Source: Cryptomeria japonica
Taxonomy: Eukaryota > Streptophyta > Pinopsida > Cupressales > Cupressaceae
Length of the DNA stretch: 64,000 bases
NCBI RefSeq assembly: GCF_030272615.1
Contig: NC_081410.1
Span: 284,333,957 to 284,397,956, forward strand
Direction: 5' to 3'
Numbering within the stretch: position 1 is the first letter of the stretch; every line of letters starts with the position of its first letter. This document shows, in pieces, positions 42,441 through 51,640 of the stretch. The notes below the pieces were generated by a model. It had not been told where the DNA came from, searched no databases, and saw nothing but the letters and a program-made list of their open reading frames with translations. The translations under genes and the position numbers were made by a program.

Positions 42441-43677
42441 ATACCGGTTAATCCTGAGAGGGGGAGTGAATCAATTGTTAGCTAGATTATATCATTTAAT
42501 CCACTTAATATCCTTTAACCAGTAAAACAAAAATAGGTACCAGTAAGCAATAAAACTTAACAATGAAATAGATAATCCACACAATGCAACCATACCACAT
42601 AAAACCATGATTTGTACATGGAAAACCTGGAAAGGTAAAAACCATGGTGGGAAGCCTACCCACAATCAGATGATACTTCTGCAAAAAGTATGTGATACAA
42701 TGACGGGCCTACACATGCAGGTTGACACAGTGCCTAGAGTGTACTGCTCATTAGAAAAGAGTCTCACTGACTACATACAAGTTATAACTACCTCAAGATA
42801 AATGGACAACAATCCAATAGAGTGAATTGCAAGAGATAACATCTACCATGCCTGATTATAGTCCTAGTTAAGCTCAATACCAGAGGCGTTTGACCTATTC
42901 CTTAATCCCAAATCGATCACCTATGATCGACCAAATCTCCTTTGCATATGATATTGCATTTCAAGACCACGAATACTTTTTCATTCCCATCCCATGATCT
43001 ACAATGAGATCTTATATCATTTTAAACCAACCCTAAGGCCTAAACCAATTAGGTCAGCCACCTAAAAGATATTGCAATAAGATCATTACATAAATCCATA
43101 TTAAAATGATATGTCATGTCGGCTTAAGACCAAAACAACAATAACCAATCCATAGAACATCCTAAAACATCTAGGTAATGTGTAGAGTACATGTTAACAT
43201 GATACTGGTCCATAACCTAGATAGGCACTAGACCTATTCTGGGTCCTCCATACCAAAGCAATGTCTTCAAGCAATTGAAGCATGATCAAAGAACATCTTC
43301 AGCATCCTAAAATCCATCTAGAAGCCACACCAACACCACTTATGCATCATGTCTTGATTCTTTAGTGAAAGCTCTGCCAATTAAACCTTAAACCAATGCT
43401 GGTAAGGGTTTACAAGAGTGTATGATAGCATCTGATTACCAAGTCAATACCAACTAACAAAAACATGCTCAAGGAACATGTAACACATAAAATCAAACAT
43501 ACTCCATTGATCGAAACATGTTGGAAGTATCCAACAGATAGTCTCTTCTACCGCTAACACTAGATCTTCTATCGATAACCAAAACCCATCTTCTGGTAAT
43601 CAACCATAACAGCTAGTGTTGACATCAATGACAAAACATCAATGCAACACATAATCAATTCATCCATAATGCCAACA
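42441..43677 (-). repeat. 5' LTR (element orientation) of the deleted copia element
   Basis: It parallels 39189-40444 from ACCGGTTAATCCTGAGAG onward, differing at about one base in ten by eye, to the shared end CATAATGCCAACA at 43677. The internal edge near 42441 is rearranged (the TGTTAGGATAA start is not preserved) and no PBS follows it. Confidence 0.85.
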
Positions 43678-43682
43678 AGTGT
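43678..43682. repeat. Target-site duplication AGTGT (right copy)
   Basis: AGTGT after the LTR end GCCAACA; it matches 39184-39188. Confidence 0.92.
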
Positions 43683-46600
43683 TTCACAAGAAGGCTTTGA
43701 TGAAGCAAAAGCAAAAGGACATAATCATGACTGAAAAAATTTCCAATTGATTACACAACTTATGACATATGCAGAGTAAAGACTAACTTGAATAAGATGT
43801 AGAAATGAGACATAAACTCAAGGTTTTTGAAACAAAACACAAAATCTAACATCAATCACCAAATTGCACACAATATACAAATCACAAGGTAGATCCAAAA
43901 TTTGATATATTATGCTTCCAAGGCATCCAAGAAAAGACTCTCCAAGAGATACAAAAAAAATCACAAGCACAATGTGAAGGATAGAATGTGTTACATCACC
44001 TAGGCTTCCCCCCTCAAATGAGTGACAAACAGTCACTTATACAAAAGCTTCCCAAAATTCAAATTCAAATTTTGGCTCCAAGAATGGTGTGTTGTTATGA
44101 ACTCCAAGTCTTTCCTTTAAATCAAGGACCTAACTGAAAGTAGACTTCCTCCAAACTGCTCAAGAAGTAATCAAATTGAAAACAACCTCTTGGGTCGAAT
44201 TCAATCAAAATCCCTCCAAAATAGGGATGAAACTGAAAGACTATAGTAGTTAACTTCCTAAAAATTCCCTTTGATTGAACATTCAAATACTTGGACTCTC
44301 TAACTGGACCCAAACTGTCAATGAGGTGGCCAAAATACTTACTCTAACTCTCACAAATCTGCAAAACTCTATGATTCAAACTAAAACTTTTAAACACAAC
44401 TAAGCCTTGACTTGATTTCATCTCTTATCCTTTCCCACTTGGCAACTCCTATTTTTCATTTCAAAATAATATTTATTTAAGGTGATTCATAAATATCACT
44501 TGAATAAATATTTTACAAGTTTATAATGCAAAACAAAGAAAATTTATATAACCCCCCTAAAAAATATGACCTAAACAAAATTTAAGTGTTAATTAAACAC
44601 TTATGCATGAGCTACACAACATTTTCAGAATAAGGCATTGTTTAATTAGAAGAAAATAAAACACAAGCCATTATTTCATCAAGCACTTAGGGTTTGCAAA
44701 ACCTAAGCAATAGATAAGGGTAAAAAGATGAAAAGATATTTCATCTTTTCATTTACTGCTTGATGTTTGAGGGTGCCTCCAAGGTAGTGCTAGGTTTTAC
44801 AGATGAATCTGCATTTTTGGAGGTTGAGTATTTGTGTCTCTGTTGAAGATTTACATTGGGTAAGCTCTCTATGCTTTGGATCTACATCTTTTATGAAGGG
44901 TTTTGCATATCTTTTATGGTCTGTGACTGATGACCACGACTACCATGACTGTGTTTTGGTCATTTTATAGTTTTGGTTCTTTTGTGAAAGCTCTCAATAT
45001 TGATCATTCCTTGAATATTGTTTCTTACTATGTATTTCATGGCTTCATACATTTTTTCTTTACTGGCTTTCAACCTTTTTTACCATATATGACTGTCATG
45101 AATTACCTTGCTATCTCTGGTTACTTATTGTCTTTGATGCCTCTTCATGTTCTGAAGACCTCAAGCTGCTTATGGCAGTCCCTTTTGGAGAAGTTGCTGC
45201 AATGAAAATGTATCATGCCACTAATATTTGATGTTGACTTAGGGTAATCCATGTGTTTGAACTATTGGGATATCTCCATACTAGAGTTTGACGCCTTGGA
45301 AACCACTATTGAGCTGACACTATACCTGGAGATGTTGATTCATTATTGTAAAATACCGTCAATTTCCTTATTGACTGTTAATTGTGGGTCTTGCGAATGG
45401 TGCTATAGACATTGTTAACTTTGATCTCAAGTGCATGAATTTCTCTTACAGGTCATATGATGAATGAGCTTTGTGACCATATGATTGCTATACTGTTTTG
45501 GTAGAAATACTATTTACTCCCATGGTTATCTTGTTATTGTTGAACTGGAGAGTGTTAATGTTCTTCTTTTCACCGTGCTTTAAGACTGTAAACTAAGACA
45601 ATCTCTGCCTTTAACACTCACTATCTTAGCTAAGAATGTGAATGTTCTTTTCAAGGACTTGAGTTACTACCATAAATGTCTAGATTATGGTCATTAGTTG
45701 AGAAGTGTCTCTTTTGACATTATATCTTGATACCACTGTCATATTTATAGATGCATACTTCACCATACACATAAATCCTCCTGACATTGACTGTTATGGT
45801 TCTGATTCATGCACACTTAAGCTATATTGTGGTGGTGATCTAAGAAAAGACATTTCTCTATTCTTTTATAACTAATGTGATCCTGTGGCTTCCTTTTTTG
45901 GCTTTGAAGAATTTTATGTATTAAAAGTGTTTGCCCATTCACCTTCATGACTGCAAACAATGTCACAGTCTTGACTTAGACATCGCCTTTTGACATTGTT
46001 TACTCTCTTCATTGTGAATGCATTTTTGTGCACTATTTCTTTTTCTCACAATGGTACTCACTGTCTTTACATTTTGACACTATCCTTTGGTGACCTTTGT
46101 AATTGTGACTATGTTTGTTATCCCCATGATAATACATCTATTGTCAAACACTATCATCTTTTTTTGTAATTGCAAATGTTCTTGTTATTCATGACAGGAG
46201 TATTGTAGTTGTCCCTATTGTTATGTAGATTTTGTGGTGACCTTTGTATAGACTGCTACCATGCATTGTGCATCTTTACATTAATGATTATCATTGATAT
46301 CACTTCCTTTCTGGATTGTCAAATACATCTTCATTACCTACATAGTGGCTTCTTTGGTATGCTATATGTCTTTATCTTCAAAAATTCATCAATTCTCTCT
46401 TGATTGTATGTGTATGAATGTGACTCCTCTTTGAATAACTGTAGGAGCTCTATTTATCAGTAATATGACTATTCCTTATTTGAATTTTTTTTACCGCAAA
46501 TACCACTGTGTTCAAGAACTGGATAAGTGATTGTATTCAATGTGTCTAGCTTCTATAGGCTTACAAGAGATAGATTTTTCCCTCATTAATATCACAGTCC

Positions 46601-47210
46601 CTTTGAATTACACTATACTTGTCTGGAGATTCAGTACAATACTGTCATAAATACCCTGTTGTAGCTTTGATTTTGTGAGATAATTGTTTATGGGTATATA
46701 TTGCACCTATGTCACCATTGTGACTTACTACTCTATTCTGAATCTGCATCATTGAGTTGACTATTTTGAGGCTCATTTTGACTCTATAGGACTGAATCCA
46801 CCATCTTAGCATTATGACCTAGTTCTATCAAGATATATAAGACTCTCAGAGCTCTATGACTGAGAAATGGTTGTCACTGTGTGGTTGATTTGGACTGAGA
46901 TGACTAGTGACTCTTCATTATTTTGAGCTTGCTCATTATCCTTGTGCTCACTACTTTATTTTGGTCTACACATGACTGTATTTTCTATTCTTTATAAGGA
47001 ATTTTTTGTGATGGTCACTGGCTTGAATGTCATCACTATTGAGACTCATTATTCTATGATTATTGTTTTTTTATCTTTAATTTTTATTTTAACAAATACT
47101 AAAGTTGCTCTCTTTGATTAGGAACACTGTTCTGACTATAGTTTTGGTCCCATCACTTGGCTGCTCAAAATATGAGATGCAACTTGGAGTCTCTCATAAG
47201 TGGTTTTATA

Positions 47211-47276
47211 TAGTAAGCTTAGGAAAGTTCAGAAAATCTTTAGTTATGCGTTCAGTGAACTTTCTTTAGCTTACTA
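47211..47276. repeat. Foldback 1
   Basis: The arms TAGTAAGCTTAGGAAAGTTC (47211-47230) and 47257-47276 are inverted repeats, matching at 18 of 20 positions, with a 26-nt loop. Weaker pairing continues outward (GGTTTTATA against TACATAACCC). It could be a MITE remnant or a hairpin RNA precursor; neither is shown. Confidence 0.8.
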
Positions 47277-47492
47277 CATAACCCAACACAAGCATAAAAA
47301 TGATTCATTTACAATTACTTATTTTATTGAAACAAAAGGTTTCATGTGAGGTATACATATCCCTTTAATGTTCCATTATGCTTGATTCTCAGCAATAACT
47401 AATCTGATTGGACTCTTCATTTTATGCAATGATAATGCACTAATTATTTTCCCTCCTAATCTCTAATTATCTTTTGTTTACTTGGAGATGAT

Positions 47493-47584
47493 GTAAGCAC
47501 CACCATATGCATATCCTCCTCTTAACTGTTGATACTCAGAAGTGAAATAATTTCTGAGGATAATATACATATGATGGTACTTAT
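47493..47584. repeat. Foldback 2
   Basis: 47493-47518 pairs with 47556-47584 (GTAAGCACCACCATATGCATA against a reverse complement reading ATAAGTACCATCATATGTATA, then TCCTC). The differences in the arm are C/T, consistent with deamination of a once-perfect palindrome, plus a 4-base gap. A shorter nested stem, CTCAGAA/TTCTGAG, lies in the loop. Confidence 0.8.
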
Positions 47585-48439
47585 GCCATTGTCTTGATGA
47601 CCAAAGGGTAGGTGTAAGGACACAAATTCATGAGTTGAGATCAACCCTTGTGGGAGCCTCATTTACTCCCACTCATACATGAAATACAAGATTTCTAATA
47701 ATTATTTCCCTATTTCTGCACATGAAGCAAATTTGTTAAAAAAATAGTGACTCTCATGAGATGTATTAATTAATAAGACCTTGCTTTTCTTTATGAAAAC
47801 CTATACCAGATATTACTAGCATATGTGATAGAGGTTAAGCATAATCAACTATTTCTTAGATCCATTGGATCTAATTATCTTTTCTATCTATGCAGGTTTC
47901 AGGAGGCTTGGAAGTAGATGGAGACCACAACTTGACACTATGTGGACATGAGAGACACTCCAACCAGTGAAACAAGGCAATGACTAATTACCCTTGACCT
48001 CTCCTCCTTATTCTTTTAATAGATGTTCTATCTTTGTATAGAAAAGAGTAAGGCCACTCTCATGACTTGTGTGAGAGATCAATTTAAGATTTAGTTGATT
48101 TCAGATGTACAAGAGATATGAAATCTTTTAAAGTTCAATACAAAAGAAATTTGATATCCTTAATTGTAGTTGTAGTTTTTTAATCTTTTAAAACTAAATA
48201 ATAGATAAGCTTAAAATATGTACCTTTTTATGTAATGCATAATGCTTCAACTAAATTGAAACATAGTGAAAATTTAGTAACAGGTCTCGATATCAATTAC
48301 GTGTTCTGGTATTATCTATTTTGTTCATGTCAGTTGTATCTATTCAAGTTTCATATTGTGGTATTCTTGGTATGCATGGAATCTATACCTTTGGAGTTTG
48401 AAGATGTTGTGCTTGATTTTTTACGATAATGGGTCAGCT

Positions 48440-49265
48440 TCTATGGGTCTGGATGACTCTATCCCATTCCGGTAATCTTGGCATATGCATTGACAAATGA
48501 ATTATGAAAAAGGAAGTGTGTAAAGATCTTGCAGAGGCTAACGTGGTTGTTTATGTTTAAAGCTTTATTGGATAATGTGTTGAGTTAGGCCGACACATTA
48601 TCTTAGTGTATGTGTCCTCTGGTATATATAAGTGTGTGTGATGTATAGGTTCAAAGATATATGAAAAGATGTATGTGTGTATGTGTGTGTAGCAACAAAG
48701 ATAACAGAGAATAAAAATGTGAAGTGTGAGTTACAAACAATAGATACAGTTAGTACAAAATCAAAATACAGATAGTATTGCAATGTTGCAGTAATCCTTT
48801 ATTGAATCTATTGCAAGTACTTAAGGATAGTTGTATAGAGATCTTTCATCAAATCTTCTATAAGGTTTGTGAATTGTGATCTGAGCTTAACGTTGGAATT
48901 GATCTCATGCATTTGGAGATGTAATCCCTTTTAGTTCAATCATTCCTGTTGCAGCGAGCATTCCTGTAGTAGGCCATTTTTGTATCTTTGTAGTGAGAAT
49001 TTTGGTAGTGATTCATTTTTGTACTTTGGCAGTGAGCCACTCGGCACTGAGCCATCTTTTTTATAAAACACTATATAACTAGTTATATTCTCTTGAGAGT
49101 TAACCCTCTCTGTGGTTTTTCCCATTTGAAATTTCCATGTATAAAATATGGTGTTCCTTGTGTGGCTGTATTTTTCATTTGTGTAATGCACAATTGATGA
49201 GTTTGATTTTATTAGTACAATGTTTAAGTTTCGTAAAAGTTTGAAGATTTGTGAGAACACTGATT
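48440..49265 (+). mobile_element. Copia-type LTR fragment, plus orientation
   Basis: It has LTR layout: TATATATAAG (48623-48632) as TATA box, a TG-rich stretch, then GTGGTTTTTCCCATTTGAAA and TTTCCATGTATAAAATATGG (near 49110-49155), the block that marks U5 in the other copia LTRs here, then GTAAAAGTTTGAAGATTTGTG. Its outer start is uncertain, and no internal coding region follows. Confidence 0.6.
48623..48632 (+). promoter_or_regulatory. LTR TATA box
   Basis: TATATATAAG in the plus-oriented LTR fragment, about 490 bp before its U5-like block. Confidence 0.5.
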
Positions 49266-49760
49266 TGTAAGAAAGTTAAGTAGCCGAACAACTACCTACA
49301 CTAACCTTGAGAGGAGGGTGATGCAAAAACTTTTACAGATCATCACAACAGTTATGAAGACTTAACATAAATACTCATAAATAACATTCATACCACAATA
49401 CAGTGATTTACATGGGGAAAACCCTTTCGAGAGAAAAACCACACACTCCAAAAGCCGTCCAATATATTATTCAGCAATCAAAAACATATTACAATATACT
49501 TGCAAAGCAAGCTCTTTGCATGAATACCACTAATCAGAGATTCAAAGGTAACTCAATAGCCATAAGACTCTTACACACAACCTCTATCTCACAGACCTCA
49601 TATATAGGAGATACAATATAAGAAACCATCAAAATGGTATTATAAAACCATGGGCTGCAACCACCCAATGAAGTATACTTGACCTTATCTCCAATCTAGA
49701 TGCCCTATGACATGTTAAAATACACATCAACACATACCCCTCCCTTTTACATCTCATTTA
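49266..49760 (-). mobile_element. Copia-type LTR fragment, minus orientation, facing the previous one
   Basis: In reverse it reads GTAAAAGTTTTTGCATC..., GTGTGGTTTTTCTCTCGAAA and CCCCATGTAAATCACTGTA, the same U5 landmarks as the plus-strand fragment at 48440-49265. The two lie with their 3' ends together (junction about 49265-49310). Confidence 0.6.
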
Positions 49761-50212
49761 TGTGTCTGATACAAATTATATTTCATATTTTAAGAGTACA
49801 AACTTCCAAAGCCCATAACTTGTGAACCGTGTGTCCAGTTGATGAACTGTTTGAAGCACCAAAAAGTTTGTGAAGTTATCTATCACCTTGTAAACCACTA
49901 CGTTATTTACACACAAATTTTATGGCATTTTAGGGCCTCTAAAGTACTCAAAATTAATTTTAAACCTTTCATTAGACACCTCCAAAATAAAAACTTTAAT
50001 ATCTTCAAAACTAGTTGTGATCTTGTGACAAAACTTTACCAAAATGCTTATCTAAACAACTAGAAGCTTTGGGGAGAATTTTGCACCATTTAGTGTTGAA
50101 ATAAAAACTTACTATAAATAGTAACCTCATGTAAATGCAAGTTTGAGACACCATTTTCCCAACATGATTCACCCCCCCTCTCAGTATTCTGGTGCTTTTA
50201 GCCAAACCAACA
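49761..50212 (+). mobile_element. Probable LTR 3' fragment, plus orientation
   Basis: Non-coding. It ends with ATTCACCCCCCCTCTCAGTAT (50169-50188), the motif that precedes the LTR end in the gag-only copia element at about 24470. No PBS follows, because LINE sequence begins at about 50213. Confidence 0.4.
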
Positions 50213-50470
50213 TGAAGGACTTCTACAATGTGTATCATGAAAGAGTCAAAACCAATACATTGAGACCACTAATTAACCAAGGCATTATTAAACTCATTCG
50301 TAAAGGGAAGGATGCAGATATTGTGGTTGGTTGGTGACCCATTACATTTCAAATCATTGAAAAATATGTGTCCTATAGTTTGATTCTAACAAATATTTAT
50401 CATCGATAATATTGTGGTGGCTTGGAAGATAATTGAATAGGCCCAAAAAAATACCCAAGATGCTCTTATT
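50213..50470 (+). pseudogene. LINE reverse transcriptase fragment
   Basis: The frame from 50213 reads LRPLINQGIIKLIRKGKDAD, then WxPITFQIIEKYVSYSLI (stop within) and IIDNIVVAWKIIE, matching the RT block of plant LINEs ('NQG.I.LIPK', 'WRPI.LLN..YKI', 'ILDN...A.E'). About 85 codons with stops remain. It has opposite orientation to the larger LINE next to it, so it is a separate insertion. Confidence 0.6.
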
Positions 50471-50654
50471 GGAGTAACCTCCAAACCAAGAACACAATCT
50501 GCAATATAACCTTCATAAATACAATTGAAACAATCACTATCTCACCAATGAGAAAATAATTTCATTGAGATTCAAATAATGTACAAATTCCTTTCTTATA
50601 AAGGCAAGGAGAGAGCCCGTAGAGATAATCAGCATCCAACCACCAATAATAATT
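50471..50654. other. Short unassigned gap before the LINE 3' end
   Basis: AT-rich, without a recognised feature. Poorly preserved LINE sequence from the preceding fragment may extend into its start. Confidence 0.3.
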
Positions 50655-50675
50655 TTTATTTTTTTTGGCAAGGTG

Positions 50676-51640
50676 GCAATGCCACTTGATATATTTTATT
50701 AATAATATATAATTTTTACAATATTTTTAAAAAGTGGTTCAAACTGAGCTCCCAGAGAAAATAACCAGTAAGAAAAACTCTAATCATTGCTCATCAACAT
50801 GACTATACAAGAGTAGTGAACAATCCTCTAGTTGGAGCTAGTTACAAAATAGAGATCAGCAAAGGAGCATGCAGGCTCATTTACAAATAGGAGCATGAAA
50901 GCTCATTTTATAGAATAGGAGCATGCAAGCTTATTTACAAAATAAGGACATGAAAAAGAAATAACATAGGATGTTCAGTGAATGAAGAAGATCACTCCAA
51001 AAAGCAAGAGGACTAAACCAGCATTGAAGGACAAATCCATCTTCATGGGATATCTTGAAGGCCATGCAAAAAAGAACTCCTGCAACCAAAAGTGACATGC
51101 CCCTGCACCAAAAAGCACCTGCAACCAAAATATATATATACTACATAATGCAGAGAATTTACAAGAAACACAAGGGTCCAAAACATAACTGACACCAATG
51201 ACATGAGATCTGTGGTCCGCCATTATAGACAAATGCCAAAGGAGAAGAGGTGAATGTGGAAATGCTAGAGAGAAATGAAGCCCAAAATTTTTATGTCATA
51301 AATGAAAAGAAAGAGGAGATATATCATAAAAAAACTGACAAACCAAAAGAAGCGATGTATAGAGATAATCATGAAAACAACGCCACACCAAACTTTAAAT
51401 GGCATATGAAAGATGGATTCCCAATGTGAAAATAAATATCTCTATATTTCACACCAGAAGAGAGTACCAAACACATGAACAACATCAATAACAACCAACT
51501 CATCATTAATGAATGCCAAGTGATGATTGAGTAAAGCAAAGTACCTCAAATCAAAACCAAATGGAATTATGAAAAGGAATACCTCACCAAGAGAAGAAAA
51601 TATCAACTCGTATAAATGAGAAATCATATAATAAGAAAGA
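50676..51640 (-). other. LINE 3' UTR
   Basis: Non-coding between the ORF2 stop and the A-rich tail. A GCATG-rich tandem stretch (50860-50950: repeats of GGAGCATG.AAGCTCATTTA-like units) lies in it. Confidence 0.6.

Larger units (their letters stand above)
39189..43677 (-). mobile_element. Internally deleted Ty1/copia element (LTR - RT/RNase H - LTR)
   Basis: 4,489 bp flanked by perfect AGTGT duplications. LTRs lie at 39189-40444 and about 42441-43677. The interior has only the RT-RNase H half of POL (42410-40733) and the PPT region. Gag, protease, integrase and PBS are missing, because the RT N-terminus abuts the 5' LTR. Since TSD and outer LTR ends are intact, the deletion is internal: it either predates insertion (with mobilisation in trans) or happened in place. 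It lies within the LTR of the older gypsy element. Confidence 0.9.
24504..44770 (-). mobile_element. Ty3/gypsy LTR retrotransposon, oldest layer, interrupted by two later insertions
   Basis: Reading the minus strand downwards: 5' LTR (from about 44770 to 38856, split by a copia element), PBS (38833-38851), gag (about 38785-37430), protease (about 36552-36304), an interrupting element (28232-36111), an extra RNase H-like domain (about 28010-27600), RT, RNase H and integrase, with the POL stop at 24528. The 3' LTR is not found next to POL, because the gag-only copia element begins 25 bp after the stop. Many stops and frameshifts are present. The dual RNase H layout recalls the plant Tat lineage. 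The outer 5' LTR limit near 44770 is a guess. Confidence 0.72.
38856..44770 (-). repeat. 5' LTR of the older gypsy element, split by a copia element
   Basis: The LTR edge is TGTTAGGTCTCAAATG at 38856. LTR sequence runs to 39188, where the copia element interrupts it, and resumes at 43678. The far limit near 44770 is uncertain; it was placed where the A-rich style of sequence ends, just past a perfect 11-bp palindrome (44723-44749, AAAAGATGAAA / TTTCATCTTTT). The 3' LTR copy that could confirm it is not in the window. Confidence 0.5.
44771..48439. other. ORF-poor T-rich tract, unassigned
   Basis: About 3.7 kb with no open frame over 92 codons and no domain signature. The plus strand is strongly T-rich. 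Words such as TTGTGACT, CACTATTG, TGACTGT and CATTGTTT recur at irregular spacing from 44900 to 47150, as if from a very old, scrambled repeat. Two clear foldbacks lie at 47211-47276 and 47493-47584. A short block at 47880-48010 has more balanced composition but no recognised product. Confidence 0.5.

Noticed and set aside
44723-44749. Perfect 11-bp palindrome considered as a transcription terminator
   Set aside because: Such hairpins are not terminators in plant nuclear genes, and the AT-rich context makes chance likely; kept only as a landmark.
48640-48710. TG-rich stretch considered as a structured regulatory repeat
   Set aside because: Short, imperfect dinucleotide repetition that fits ordinary microsatellite decay inside an LTR.
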